From Planotetraspora mira (GTDB taxonomy: Bacteria > Actinomycetota > Actinomycetes > Streptosporangiales > Streptosporangiaceae): a DNA stretch of 64,000 nucleotides. A program made the translations under genes and the position numbers. The stretch lies in contig NZ_BOOO01000050.1 of assembly GCF_016863275.1 (NCBI RefSeq), forward strand, positions 1-64,000, written 5' to 3'. Under the pieces are notes generated by a model. It saw only the letters and a program-made list of their open reading frames with translations. It did no database searches and was not told the origin of the DNA. How positions within the stretch are numbered: position 1 is the first letter of the stretch; each line of letters begins with the position of its first letter. Shown piece by piece: positions 51,432 through 60,787 of this stretch.

Positions 51432-51980
51432 ATGCGCAAGATCATCGCTGGGTTCTTCATTTCGCTGGACGGCGTCGTCGAGGCGCCTGACCAGTGGCAC
51501 TTCCCCTACTTCGACGATGACATGGGCGCGGCCATCGGCGCCCAGATGGAGGAGTCGGACGCGCTCCTCATGGGGCGGGTCATGTACCAGGAATGGGCCG
51601 CCTACTGGCCCGGCAAGACCGCCGAGGACGACCCGTTCGCCGGATACATCAACACCATCGGCAAGTACGTCGTCTCGAACACGCTCGAGTCCGCCGACTG
51701 GGAGAACACCACGCTGCTCCGCGGCGACCTCGTCGAGCAGATCACCGAGCTGAAGAACCGGCCGGGCAAGAACATCAGCATGAGCGGCAGCACCACGCTC
51801 GTCCGATCGCTCCTCCGCCACGGCCTGCTCGACGAACTGCGTCTCCTGGTCCACCCGATCGCCGTCGGCAAGGGGCAGCGGCTGTTCGAGGAGGGGCAGC
51901 AGATCCCGCTGAAGCTCACCTCTTCGACGACCTTCAAGACCGGTGTGCTCTCCCTGATCTACGAGCCCGCGGAGAAGTGA
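51432..51980 (+). CDS. RibD C-terminal/dihydrofolate-reductase-like protein
   Basis: Protein of 182 residues of the RibD-C (DHFR-like) group: MRKIIAGFFISLDGVVEAPDQWHFPYFDDDMG at the start, ALLMGRVMYQEWAAYWP, YVVSNTLES and the nucleotide-binding ISMSGSTTLVRSLLRHGLLDELRLLVHPIAVGKGQRLFEE. It likely uses NADPH in the cytoplasm on an unknown pterin- or other carbonyl-type substrate. No neighbours are cotranscribed. Confidence 0.9.
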   Translation: MRKIIAGFFISLDGVVEAPDQWHFPYFDDDMGAAIGAQMEESDALLMGRVMYQEWAAYWPGKTAEDDPFAGYINTIGKYVVSNTLESADWENTTLLRGDLVEQITELKNRPGKNISMSGSTTLVRSLLRHGLLDELRLLVHPIAVGKGQRLFEEGQQIPLKLTSSTTFKTGVLSLIYEPAEK

Positions 51981-52011
51981 TCGGCGCGGGCGTCCTCCGG
52001 CAGGCGGTTCG

Positions 52012-52947
52012 CTACTCGAACGGGTCCCACGCCGTGGCGTACCGCAGGAGCGAACGCGCGAGGTCCTCATGCCGGGCGATCCACATGTCGTCGAAGAGGA
52101 ACCACTGCTGGTGCCCGAAGAAGCCGCTCAGGTGGATCGACAACTGCGCCAGGTGCTCGTCGCTGCGCATGAGCGTGCGGCCCGGATCCCGGCCGGAGAA
52201 CACGCCGGGGTCCGCCAACTGCGCGAGTGCGAAGCGGTGCGCCTCGCCGTGCTCGCCGTACAGCTCGGCCGGCCTGTCCTCGAAGGAGGGCCACACGTTG
52301 CGTCGTTCGAGCGCGGGGCCGAGGTCGTCGTCTTCAGGGGCGACCAGGGCGCGGAGTTCCAGCAGCTCGACCGGCCACCTCTTCAGGTCGTCGGTCGTGG
52401 TGCGAAGGTGCGCCGCCAGTCCGGGCAGGCGGATGCCGGGGAAGGTGAACGGCGGCTCCTGGCAGATGCTGTCGCCGTCGTAGAAGGTCAGCAGGACGGC
52501 ATGCGTGGCGCCGGCGCCCGGCACTTCGGCGGCGTCGGACGGCAGCGGCCAATCGTGCAGCATGTACGCCACCTCGCCGGTGCGGGTGTCGTCGAAGAAG
52601 AAGTACGGCAACGTGACCTCGTCGTCGTCGGTCAGCACCCGCACGCTGTGTGCGTCGACACGCAACTCGCCCTCGAAGTAGAGATGCTCCTGGAGGAGGT
52701 CGCGCAGTTCCTGCCAGGACTCCGGCGCGGCGAGGCCGTGTTCGCGGGCCCGATCGAAGATCGTGTGCAGACCGTACACGTCACCGCCGAGCTCCGCCCC
52801 GAGCCAGGTGCCGACAGCCTGGTTCTGGCCGGTCACCACTTCGGCCCACCCACGGCGAAACCAGCCGAGCACGGTGGCGTCGGGCAGCCGGCGGACCCTC
52901 TTGCTGAGCGGGCCTTCGTAGGGGGTGCGGTAGACGAAGAAGATCAT
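52012..52947 (-). CDS. Hypothetical protein, 311 residues
   Basis: Soluble protein starting at ATG 52947 (MIFFVYRTPYEGPLSK). I recognise no family. The first 60 residues (FFVYRTPYEGPLSKRVRRLPDATVLGWFRRGW) and several acidic strands (DDDEVTLPYFFFDDTRTGEVAYML) look globular and aromatic-rich. The C terminus (HLSGFFGHQQWFLFDDMWIARHEDLARSLLRYATAWDPF) is helical. Strong codon bias supports it as a gene. It is convergent with the RibD-C gene and lies downstream of a P-loop kinase in the same direction. Confidence 0.75.
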   Translation of the reverse strand: MIFFVYRTPYEGPLSKRVRRLPDATVLGWFRRGWAEVVTGQNQAVGTWLGAELGGDVYGLHTIFDRAREHGLAAPESWQELRDLLQEHLYFEGELRVDAHSVRVLTDDDEVTLPYFFFDDTRTGEVAYMLHDWPLPSDAAEVPGAGATHAVLLTFYDGDSICQEPPFTFPGIRLPGLAAHLRTTTDDLKRWPVELLELRALVAPEDDDLGPALERRNVWPSFEDRPAELYGEHGEAHRFALAQLADPGVFSGRDPGRTLMRSDEHLAQLSIHLSGFFGHQQWFLFDDMWIARHEDLARSLLRYATAWDPFE

Positions 52948-53027
52948 GCGCTGAACCTGCCAGACGCCCCCGACAAAACCCGGCCGGCGGGAGAGTCGGT
53001 GTGGAAAGGCCCTGGGCGACGGCGCCC

Positions 53028-53543
53028 CTACGTCGTGGCCGTCGGCCGGTGGGCCGCGAGGACCCGGGCGAGGTTCTCGGACAGGGGCCGCGCCGAGTCG
53101 ACCACCATGGCCTGTTCGGGCCAGGGCGTCCAATCGCCCCGCCGTCGCTGTACGGAGTCCCAGGTCGGCTCCGGAATGGCCAGCCCGCGATCGCGTGTTT
53201 CCAGGCGCTCCCGGTGCAGTCGTGCGTCGGAGCACACGCATTCGACGACGCCCAGCGGCACGTCGTTCCTGGCGGCGATCTCGCGCCAGGCGTCCCGCGC
53301 CTCATCGGCGTCGTTCACGGCGTCCGCCACCACCGCCTGGCCGAGGGCGAGGTGGTCATCGGCCATGCGCTGGGCCACGCCGTACGCGGCCAGGCCGGTG
53401 GTGAACCCTCGTGGCAATCCGGCGGCCAGCAGGGCCGACTCGATCGGGTCCACGGAGAACACCGCCGCGGGAAGCGCGCGGCCGAGTGCTTGCGCCAGTG
53501 TGCTCTTGCCTGTTCCCGGCAACCCGGACAGCAGGATCATCAT
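53028..53543 (-). CDS. P-loop AAA/kinase-like ATPase
   Basis: Protein of 171 residues. The N terminus is a Walker A, MMILLSGLPGTGKSTLAQAL, with a later acidic patch VVADAVNDADEARDAWREIAARN and a lid-like RERLETRDRG. This fits small-molecule kinases of the gluconate/chloramphenicol-phosphotransferase type (AAA_33). The phosphate acceptor is unknown. ATG 53543 is used; the frame continues upstream without a better start. It is divergent from a sigma factor gene 168 bases away. Confidence 0.82.
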   Translation of the reverse strand: MMILLSGLPGTGKSTLAQALGRALPAAVFSVDPIESALLAAGLPRGFTTGLAAYGVAQRMADDHLALGQAVVADAVNDADEARDAWREIAARNDVPLGVVECVCSDARLHRERLETRDRGLAIPEPTWDSVQRRRGDWTPWPEQAMVVDSARPLSENLARVLAAHRPTATT

Positions 53544-53711
53544 CAGCACATCCTGCCCGAGAGGCGGCGATCCCGTCCGGCGGGCGGAACTGTCGATCCG
53601 GGCACAGGCCGTTCGTATGGACAGTGAGAGGCGGGCCCCGCCGATGTCCGGGAGGATCACATCCGATGGAAGCGGGGTCGTCCAGGGGGACAAGGAGGAC
53701 TGACATCCGCC

Positions 53712-54935
53712 ATGGCGCATCCGTCCACCTCGGAGATCGACGGCGTGTTCCGCCGGGAGTACGGCCGGGCGGTGGCCGTGCTGGTCCGTGCCTTCGGCGA
53801 CATCGACGTCGCCGAGGAGGCCGTCCAGGACGCCTTCACCACGGCGGTGCAACGCTGGCCCTCCGACGGCCCGCCTCCCAGCCCGGCGGGGTGGATCATC
53901 ACCACCGCGCGGAACAGGGCGATCGACCGCCTGCGGCGTGAGGCGTCCCGCGAGGACCGGCACGCACAGGCGGCCCTGCTGCACGCCAGGAACGAACCGG
54001 CCGAGGAGGGGCCCGTGCACGACGACCGGCTGCGTCTGATCTTCACCTGCTGTCACCCCGCGCTCGCCCCGGCCTCCCAGGTGGCGCTGACGCTGCGACT
54101 CCTGGGCGGGCTGACCACCGCCGAGATCGCCGGGGCCTTCCTGGTGCCCGAGCCGACCATGGCCCAGCGGCTGGTCCGGGCCAAGGGCAAGATCCGTGAC
54201 GCGCGCATCCCGTATCGGGTCCCGAGGGAGGCCGACCTCCCCGGGCGGCTCCAGGCCGTGCTCGCCGTGATCTACCTGATCTTCAACGAGGGTTACACGG
54301 CCAGTTCCGGCGATCGTCTGGTCCGTGAGGACCTCTGCGCCGAGGCCGTGCGGCTGGGACGGCTCCTGGCCGAACTCATGCCCGACGAGCCGGAGGCCAT
54401 GGGGCTCCTCGCGCTGATGTTGCTCGTCGAGTCCCGCCGCCACGCCCGCACCACTGTGGCCGGCGATCTCGTCCTGCTGGCCGATCAGGACCGCGGCCGG
54501 TGGGACAGCGACCTCGTCGCCGAGGGACAGGACCTCGTCCGCCGGTGCCTCCGCCGGGACAGGCCCGGGCCGTACCAGATCCAGGCGGCGATCAACGCCG
54601 TCCACAGCGACGCGGACACCGCGTCCGCCACCGACTGGCGGCAGATCCTCGAGTTGTACGACCTGCTCCTGACGGTCGCCCCGACCCCGGTCGTGGCTCT
54701 CAACCGCGCGGTCGCCGTGGCCGAGGTGGACGGCCCGGAGCCGGCGCTCGCCCTCGTGGACGGTCTTGATCTGGACGCGTATCACCTGTTCCACGCCGTA
54801 CGCGCCGACCTGCTCCGGCGCCTGGGTCGCGCCGCGGAGGCGGTGCGGGCCTACGAGGCGGCGATCGCCCGCGCGGACAACGCCGCGGAGCGCGCCTTCC
54901 TGATCCGCCGCCGCGACGCGATCACCCGGATGTGA
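53712..54935 (+). CDS. ECF42-type sigma factor with DUF6596/TPR-like tail
   Basis: Sigma factor of 407 residues. Region 2 is [38 protein letters not shown], with [18 protein letters not shown]; region 4 is [44 protein letters not shown]. The long C-terminal half (about 180-407) is the helical, TPR-like extension of the ECF42/SigI group ([44 protein letters not shown]). AAGGAGG is about 13 bases before the ATG. ECF42 genes are usually beside a YCII/DGPF protein gene; none is adjacent here. Its end overlaps the convergent TetR gene by 14 bases. Confidence 0.9.
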   Translation: MAHPSTSEIDGVFRREYGRAVAVLVRAFGDIDVAEEAVQDAFTTAVQRWPSDGPPPSPAGWIITTARNRAIDRLRREASREDRHAQAALLHARNEPAEEGPVHDDRLRLIFTCCHPALAPASQVALTLRLLGGLTTAEIAGAFLVPEPTMAQRLVRAKGKIRDARIPYRVPREADLPGRLQAVLAVIYLIFNEGYTASSGDRLVREDLCAEAVRLGRLLAELMPDEPEAMGLLALMLLVESRRHARTTVAGDLVLLADQDRGRWDSDLVAEGQDLVRRCLRRDRPGPYQIQAAINAVHSDADTASATDWRQILELYDLLLTVAPTPVVALNRAVAVAEVDGPEPALALVDGLDLDAYHLFHAVRADLLRRLGRAAEAVRAYEAAIARADNAAERAFLIRRRDAITRM

Positions 54936-55515
54936 GGAAGAGCCGGTCGAGGTGGTAGTCGACCGTCGCGACCACCTCCTCCGGGGAGAGGTGGCCGATC
55001 AGGGCGGGGTTCACCAGCCCCTGGGCCATCGTGTACAGGATCACCGCCTCGATCCCCGCGTCGAGGTCCGCGCGCACCTGGCCGAGTTCCTGCGCGGCGC
55101 GGATCTGCTCGGCATAGAAGCCGATGACGTACGGCAGGGCCTGGCGGAGCAGATCCGCCGGTTCGTCGGCGACGACTGATCGGGCCAGAAAGGCGAGGCC
55201 GATGCGGGCCTCCGAACGGCGTTCGTCGTCGAGCGGGAGGAGTTCCAGGATCGCGGCCCGCAGAAACGCCCGCGGCGACGGCGCATCCATGGCGGTGGCC
55301 ACTCGTTCGCCGATCCTGGCGTTCAGCTGGATCATGGCGAACATGAGCATCTGGTCCTTGGTGGCGAAATAGTGCTGGACCATGCCCATCGACACCCCTG
55401 CCTCCGCCGCGACCTCCCGCAGGCTCACCGCGTCCAGCCCCTCCCTGGACGCGATGCGGAGCAGGGCGTCGGCGATGTGCCGCCGCCGCGCCTCGTGATC
55501 GACGATCTTGGGCAT
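54922..55515 (-). CDS. TetR-family regulator
   Basis: Repressor of 197 residues starting at ATG 55515 ([13 protein letters not shown]): [47 protein letters not shown] is a BetI-like HTH. The C-terminal part matches the BetI-type ligand domain. A longer frame upstream is part of the promoter. It is divergent from the glycosyltransferase gene at 55643, with a large palindrome between. Confidence 0.9.
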   Translation of the reverse strand: MPKIVDHEARRRHIADALLRIASREGLDAVSLREVAAEAGVSMGMVQHYFATKDQMLMFAMIQLNARIGERVATAMDAPSPRAFLRAAILELLPLDDERRSEARIGLAFLARSVVADEPADLLRQALPYVIGFYAEQIRAAQELGQVRADLDAGIEAVILYTMAQGLVNPALIGHLSPEEVVATVDYHLDRLFLTSG

Positions 55516-55562
55516 CTCCGGTCTTTCCAATGCAGTCGTATTGATTCCCCGGTTGGCGCACT

Positions 55563-55584
55563 TTACGATGCGAGTGCATTGTAA
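55563..55584. promoter_or_regulatory. Palindrome, likely TetR operator
   Basis: TTACGATGC (55563-55571), GAGT, GCATTGTAA (55576-55584) is an inverted repeat with eight of nine pairs. A further CAATGCA at 55528-55534 mirrors TGCATTG at 55575-55581. Confidence 0.65.
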
Positions 55585-55642
55585 TCGCCCCGAGAGGACG
55601 AACCATGCCCATCGTTCACCTGTGCACCAGAGATCAGTCCAC

Positions 55643-56872
55643 ATGCGGGTGCTGATCATCGGGCTCGGCACCCGTGGCGACGTCGCACCTTACACCGGCC
55701 TGGGAGCCCGCCTCCGCGACGCGGGCCATGAGGTCGCGATCGCCGCACACCAGCCCTACGGCCACCTGGTGACCGCCTCCGGCCTGGAATTCCGCGCCAT
55801 TCCCGGAGATCCGATTCCGCTCCTTCCCGTGGCGGTCGGCGGGGCGAAGGTCGCGCCGGTGGCCAAAGCCAGGATGTTCGCCGACTACGGCAGGAAATCG
55901 GCCGACGGGATCGTCCAGGCCGCGGAGCGGGGCGCCGACGTGCTGCTCCTGAATGCGCCGGCGTCCGCCGGTTACCACGTGGCCGAGGCCATGAGTCTCC
56001 CCAGCATCGGGGTCCATCTGCAGCCGATAGAGCCGACGGGAGACTTTCCGCCGGTCATGGGCGCCTTCCCCCGTTCGCTCGGCCGGTGGGGCAACCGGGC
56101 CGCCGCCCGATTGCTGTTCACCGTCCCGTCTCCCGCGCACGCGGGCTCCGCCAAGGACCTGCGGGCCCGGCTCGGCCTTCCCGCGACGACCTCCAGGGAG
56201 GTCTACCGGCGCCGCGAGACCACCCGATGGCCGGTCTTCCACGGATACAGCGCCAGCGTGCTCCCTCGTCCGGCGGACTGGCGGGAGGGACTGGAAGTGG
56301 CCGGCTACTGGTGGCCCGAGCGCACACCTGGCTGGCGGCCCCCGGCGAAACTGCTCGATTTCCTGGAGTCGGGCCCGCCCCCGGTGTTCGTCGGATTCGG
56401 CAGTATGGCCTCCGCGAACCTCGACCGGCACACCGAAATCGCGCTGGCAGCGCTGCGGCGGGCGCGGCTGCGAGGCGTGTTGCAGACCGGGCCCGCGGGC
56501 ATGGCGGCGGAGGGCGACGACGTGCTGGGCGTCGAGGACGTGCCGCACGACTGGTTGTTCCCGCGGATGGCCGCGGTGGTCCACCATGCGGGAAGCGGGA
56601 CCACGGCGGCCGGAATCCGCGCGGGTGTTCCCGCCGTGGGCCTGCCCGCCGTAGCCGACCAGCGTCTGTGGGCCTCGCGGCTGGCCACGCTGGGTGTGGG
56701 TCCTGGTGCGATTCCGTTCCGGAGCCTGTCGGCCGGCCGGCTGGCCGCCGCCCTCGGCGCCGCCGTGTCCGACCAGACCTATCGGCGCAGGGCCGCCGAG
56801 CTCGCCGGTCGTGTCGACGCGGAGGACGGCGCCCTGGCGGTCGTCGAGGCCGTGGGCAGGTTGGCCGGCTGA
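55643..56872 (+). CDS. GT1-family glycosyltransferase (UGT/MGT type)
   Basis: Cytoplasmic glycosyltransferase of 409 residues. The N-terminal acceptor domain opens MRVLIIGLGTRGDVAPYTGLGARLRDAGHEV, with TRGDV typical of the antibiotic/sterol glycosyltransferase group. The donor domain holds PPPVFVGFGSMAS and the signature VVHHAGSGTTAAGIRAGVPAVGLPAVADQRLWA, which binds the nucleotide sugar. Enzymes of this kind glycosylate macrolides, glycopeptides or other small molecules, including incoming drugs for self-protection. The ATG at 55643 is chosen because the motif starts at once; the ribosome site is weak. The divergent TetR is the likely regulator. Confidence 0.9.
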   Translation: MRVLIIGLGTRGDVAPYTGLGARLRDAGHEVAIAAHQPYGHLVTASGLEFRAIPGDPIPLLPVAVGGAKVAPVAKARMFADYGRKSADGIVQAAERGADVLLLNAPASAGYHVAEAMSLPSIGVHLQPIEPTGDFPPVMGAFPRSLGRWGNRAAARLLFTVPSPAHAGSAKDLRARLGLPATTSREVYRRRETTRWPVFHGYSASVLPRPADWREGLEVAGYWWPERTPGWRPPAKLLDFLESGPPPVFVGFGSMASANLDRHTEIALAALRRARLRGVLQTGPAGMAAEGDDVLGVEDVPHDWLFPRMAAVVHHAGSGTTAAGIRAGVPAVGLPAVADQRLWASRLATLGVGPGAIPFRSLSAGRLAAALGAAVSDQTYRRRAAELAGRVDAEDGALAVVEAVGRLAG

Positions 56873-56954
56873 CGTGGCCCGAGTCATCCGGCCGGCCGGG
56901 CGTAATGTGGGGAGGTGGCCCCGGACGTCCGGATAGTGCTCAACGGGGGGTGTC

Positions 56955-57194
56955 ATGGCCACCTATGAATTCCTGTGCCCGGCCTGCGGGCCGTTCGACG
57001 TGGTCCTGCCGATGGGGACCGCGTCGGCGCATCGGGAGTGCCCGTGGTGTGGCGCGGGTGCCCGCCGGGTCTACTCCACCCCCCGCCTGTCCCGGCTGGC
57101 CCCGGCATTGACCGGCGCGCTGGCGCGGGAGGAGCGGAGCCGGGACGAGCCCGAGGTCGTCGCGGGCGTGCCGCGGCGCGGGCGGCGCCGCTGA
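56955..57194 (+). CDS. fmdB: FmdB-family zinc-ribbon protein
   Basis: Small protein of 79 residues: ATYEFLCPACGPFDVVLPMG and HRECPWCGAGARRVYSTP supply two CxxC pairs for a zinc ribbon. The basic tail ends in RRGRRR. FmdB proteins were first described as regulators beside formamidase genes. Here it stands 110 bases upstream of the formamidase gene in the same direction, which supports the name and a regulatory or accessory role. Confidence 0.87.
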   Translation: MATYEFLCPACGPFDVVLPMGTASAHRECPWCGAGARRVYSTPRLSRLAPALTGALAREERSRDEPEVVAGVPRRGRRR

Positions 57195-57304
57195 CGGCCG
57201 CATGAACCGGGCACCCGGGCTCGCGTGGAAGACCGGCCGGTGACCGGTACGGAAACGGGTGCGAAGCCGCGCGCGGAGGCGAGGCGTCGACGAAGGAGGC
57301 CGCC

Positions 57305-58552
57305 ATGCCTGAGGTCGTGTTCCAGGTGGACCAGACACGCTCCATGCGGGATCAGGTGGTGCCCGGCCACAACAGGTGGCATCCGGACATCCCCGCGGTC
57401 GTGACCGTACGGCCGGGCGAGGAGTTCCGGGTGGAGTGCAGGGACTGGACCGACGCCCAGATCGGCGACAACGACTCCGCGAACGACGTCCGGGACATCG
57501 ATCTGACGCTCCCGCACATGCTCAGCGGGCCGATCGCGATCGAGGGGGCGCAACCCGGCGACCTGCTGGTCGTCGACATCCTCGACCTCGGTCCGGTCCC
57601 GCAGCAGGCGGGCGAGATCGCGGGACAGGGATGGGGCTACACGGGGATCTTCCCCAAGGTCAACGGAGGAGGCTTCCTCACCGATCATTTCCCCGACGCC
57701 TACAAGGCGATCTGGGACTTCCACGGACAGCAGGCGACCTCCCGGCACCTGCCGGGCGTCCGGTTCACGGGGATCACCCATCCCGGCCTGTTCGGCACGG
57801 CGCCCTCGCCAGACCTGCTCGCGACCTGGAACCGGCGGGAACAGGCGCTGATCGACACCGATCCCGGCCGCGTCCCGGCGCTGGGCCTGCCGCCGGAGCC
57901 ACGCAACGCCGTCACCGGTACGGCCACCGGCGCCGTGGCGGCCCGCATCGCGGCGGAGGGCGCCCGTACGGTCCCACCCCGGGAGAACGGCGGGAACCAG
58001 GACATCAAGAACTTCACCCGGGGCGCGAGGGTCTTCTGCCCCGTGTTCGTCGAGGGCGCCAAGCTGTCGGTGGGGGATCTTCACTTCAGTCAGGGCGACG
58101 GCGAGATCACCTTCTGCGGCGCGATCGAGATGGGCGGGTTCATCGACTTCCACGTCGACCTCATCAAGGGCGGCATGGAGAAGTACGGCGTGACGACCAA
58201 CCCGATCTTCCTTCCGGGCAATGTGGAGCCGCGTTATTCGGAGTTCCTGTCGTTCATCGGGATCTCGGTGGACCACGAGAGGGACACCAACCACTATCTC
58301 GACGCGACCCTGGCGTACCGCCGGGCCTGCATCAACGCGATCGAGTACCTGAAGAAGTGGGGCTACACGGGTGAGCAGGCGTACCTGCTCCTCGGGTCGG
58401 CGCCGATCGAGGGCCGGATCAGCGGGATCGTCGACATCCCGAACGCCTGCTGCTCCCTCTACATACCGACGGCGATCTTCGACTTCGACGTGCGTCCCAC
58501 GGCGGCGGGTCCCACCAGGGCGGACCGCGGCCGGTGCGCGGTCACCTCCTGA
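57305..58552 (+). CDS. fmdA: Formamidase (acetamidase/formamidase family)
   Basis: Enzyme of 415 residues of the FmdA_AmdA family, which hydrolyses formamide to formate and ammonia, or acetamide. It shows PEVVFQVDQTRSMRDQVVPGHNRWHPDIP, GPIAIEGAQPGDLLVVDI, RFTGITHPGLFGTAPS, GGNQDIKNFTRGARVFCPVFVEGAKLSVGDLHFSQGDGEITFCGAIEMGG and the late CCSLYIPTAIFDFDV. An AGGAGG site precedes the ATG. Together with the zinc-ribbon gene it forms a nitrogen-scavenging unit. Its end overlaps the convergent thiolase-like gene by 11 bases. Confidence 0.93.
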   Translation: MPEVVFQVDQTRSMRDQVVPGHNRWHPDIPAVVTVRPGEEFRVECRDWTDAQIGDNDSANDVRDIDLTLPHMLSGPIAIEGAQPGDLLVVDILDLGPVPQQAGEIAGQGWGYTGIFPKVNGGGFLTDHFPDAYKAIWDFHGQQATSRHLPGVRFTGITHPGLFGTAPSPDLLATWNRREQALIDTDPGRVPALGLPPEPRNAVTGTATGAVAARIAAEGARTVPPRENGGNQDIKNFTRGARVFCPVFVEGAKLSVGDLHFSQGDGEITFCGAIEMGGFIDFHVDLIKGGMEKYGVTTNPIFLPGNVEPRYSEFLSFIGISVDHERDTNHYLDATLAYRRACINAIEYLKKWGYTGEQAYLLLGSAPIEGRISGIVDIPNACCSLYIPTAIFDFDVRPTAAGPTRADRGRCAVTS

Positions 58553-60119
58553 GCCTGTCCATCCGGGCGTCGCCGGTGGTGACGCGGTTGACCGCGTCGA
58601 AGGAGCGGACGTAGACCCGGTGGCCGATCGGCTCGCCGGTGCTCAGCAGGTCGAGCATGGCGGTGTCGGAGTCCTCGGTTCTGGCGAGGAAGCGGCGGCC
58701 GTCCGCCTCGAGGCGTCCGACGACGATGCCGACGCGGTCGCCTTCACGCCGATGCCTGACGGTGTAGGTCTCGATCGTGCCCCACCCGTCGGCCTGGACG
58801 GCCTGCTCCACCCCGGGCCAGGCGTCGATCTCGGCCTGCAGGGCCGCGCTGCGGTCGGGCCGCCACTCACCGGGCGTGGTGGAGTAGACGCCGGCGGAGT
58901 ACTTGCTCAGCATCCCGCCGTTGGCGCCGACCAGTCCGTACGACCCCGGAGCCGAGCGCAGCCGCTGGACGGTCTCGGCGATGGCGTGCATCGAGTAGTC
59001 GTTCCCCGCTCCGCCGAAGAACGGCAGGCCGCCGGTGACGGTCAGGCCCCTCGGGTCGTCGGCGGCCAGGCCCAGGCCGTCGCAGATGTTGGAGACCGCG
59101 ATGGGGAAACAGCTGTAGAGGTCGATGGTGAGCAGGCCGGCCACGCCGATGCCCGCCACCTCCAGCGCGTGCCGGACCGCCATGATCGACGCGGGGCCGG
59201 TGCCGAGGTCGGCACGGTCCAGCAGGTCACGGTCGCGCAGGTCGGCGTGCCCGCGCAGGAAGACCCATCGGTCCTCCGGGACGCCGAGCCGCCGCGCCGC
59301 GGCCACCGACATGAGCAGGACGGCGGCCGCCTGGTTGACCTTCTCCCTGGCCACCACATAACGCGTGTACGGCTCGGCGATCATCCGGTTCCGCTCGGTC
59401 GGGGTGACGAGTTCGGCGGCCGTGCGCTCGGTCGGGGCGGCGGCGTGCGGGTTGGCGGCGGCGACCTTGGTGAACGGGGCGAACAGCGCGCCCATCCCGG
59501 CCGCGTACTCCTCGCGACTCTGCTTCAGCCGCGCGCGGCGCGCGTTGTCGAACAGGGCGTACTGGCTGGGGGCGCCCGTCAGTCCGTGGGCCGCCTGGAA
59601 CCGGGAGACCATCCCCTCGAGCCCGTAGCCGCGGTCCTCCAGATCGCCCTCGACGGTCTCGGAGAAGTCGGGCCGATCGGGCGCGCCGGCGAAGTGCCGG
59701 ACCGTGGAGATCGCCTCGGCGCCGAAGACCAGCGCGACCTCACAGGAGCCGGCGGCGATCGTCGCGGCGAGTTCGTTGACCAGGTGTTGCGGTCCCTGGC
59801 CGCCCGACACCTCGAGGATCGCCCGTGCGGGGTCGGCGCCCACCCTGCGGGCGACCGAGCGGGGGAAGTTCGTGGACCTCCCGAGCGGGGCCGTCGCACC
59901 CGGCGCGGAGGTCTCGAACTGCCGGACACCCGCCACGGTGCCGACCATCGCGGCCGCCGCCGACGGATCCGCGCCCGTGTCCCCGAGCGCCTCACGCGCC
60001 GCGGCGGCCGCGAGGTCGACGGCGGAGAGCCGCCGGTAACCGGGCTCGCCCAGACGCTCCGACCACTGACCGACACCGACCACGACCGGGGTGCGGGGGT
60101 CGAGGTCCCGGACGGCCAT
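58542..60119 (-). CDS. Thiolase-like protein type 1 (TLP1) with extra C-terminal domain
   Basis: Protein of 525 residues with a thiolase fold. Marks are DPRTPVVVGVGQWSERLGE near the start, EVSGGQGPQHLVNELAATIAAG at the place where biosynthetic thiolases have the nucleophile Cys, DLYSCFPIAVSNI and GANGGMLSKYSAGVYST. The Cys is replaced by Ser/Gly, as in the TLP1 group known from mycobacteria, so condensation is unlikely; acyl-CoA binding remains possible. Residues from about 445 form the extra TLP1 C-terminal domain (GTIETYTVRHRREGDRVGIVVGRLEADG). ATG 60119 follows TTGGAG. Confidence 0.87.
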   Translation of the reverse strand: MAVRDLDPRTPVVVGVGQWSERLGEPGYRRLSAVDLAAAAAREALGDTGADPSAAAAMVGTVAGVRQFETSAPGATAPLGRSTNFPRSVARRVGADPARAILEVSGGQGPQHLVNELAATIAAGSCEVALVFGAEAISTVRHFAGAPDRPDFSETVEGDLEDRGYGLEGMVSRFQAAHGLTGAPSQYALFDNARRARLKQSREEYAAGMGALFAPFTKVAAANPHAAAPTERTAAELVTPTERNRMIAEPYTRYVVAREKVNQAAAVLLMSVAAARRLGVPEDRWVFLRGHADLRDRDLLDRADLGTGPASIMAVRHALEVAGIGVAGLLTIDLYSCFPIAVSNICDGLGLAADDPRGLTVTGGLPFFGGAGNDYSMHAIAETVQRLRSAPGSYGLVGANGGMLSKYSAGVYSTTPGEWRPDRSAALQAEIDAWPGVEQAVQADGWGTIETYTVRHRREGDRVGIVVGRLEADGRRFLARTEDSDTAMLDLLSTGEPIGHRVYVRSFDAVNRVTTGDARMDRLRR

Positions 60120-60787
60120 ATGAGCTCCAAGGGGGGTGCGGTGACGTAGGGGCGGCCTCAACTTATAGACGGAATTCGCCCCTGAACAAGCATGTTGGGT
60201 TGCTATTTCCGGCATGTGGTCCATCGCCGGATCGGATGTCTTCCGCCGGCGTCCCGGGTGGCGCTTTGTACGCCCCCCGCCGTCGGCCGGAGAGCACACC
60301 CGCCCGGTGTGCAGGACGGTGCCCGATGTCGTCGGGGCAGGCGCTCAGTGAGTCGGGTGATCTGGAGGGGGCGCCTGAGGCCGTTTTCCATTCTCACGGA
60401 ATCGTGAACGGATTCCGTGAGAATCGAAAATCAACATTGTGGGGGCCACCTGCCCGAGCAGGGGTGCGCAGCCCGGCCGACTGCAGGGGGTAACTGAATG
60501 TGACGGCGCGAAGCAGTGAATTGTCCATTAGTGTCAGCAAACTCGCGACATGCGGTGCGTCAAAACGCTATTAATTAATTCGAGGGCAATGTGCTCGTAT
60601 TCCGTGCGTATTCGCGTGCCAATGAGGAAGAGGCTCGTCGGCAGCGCGGAGGCACGTGCGTCGATGGAGTATCCCTCGAAGCGGCATGGGACGCGCCAAC
60701 TCGACTGGACGTGCGCGGACGTACCTGTCAACCATGGATTTCTACCCGTATCGCCGCGCACGAAGGCGATTCGGGGGAGGAGGCGCT
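60120..60787. other. Long spacer, low in GC toward its right end
   Basis: A 668-base stretch between divergent genes. The left part is the thiolase-like promoter. A perfect inverted repeat stands at 60390-60424. The right part (about 60500-60620) is AT-rich, including CTATTAATTAATTC near 60568-60581, and is the likely promoter of the repeat protein gene. An open frame of 56 codons from ATG 60325 to TAA 60491 spans the inverted repeat but has mixed third positions, so I do not call it a gene. Confidence 0.6.
60390..60424. repeat. Isolated perfect 14-base inverted repeat
   Basis: ATTCTCACGGAATC (60390-60403) and its exact complement (60411-60424) surround a seven-base loop, GTGAACG. Within it TCACG-GAAT-CGTGA is a second, smaller palindrome. 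It is not placed directly after any gene, so a simple terminator role is not obvious. Confidence 0.7.

Noticed and set aside
60325-60493. 56-codon open frame across the inverted repeat
   Set aside because: No clear ribosome site, mixed codon third positions, and it is explained by the inverted repeat.
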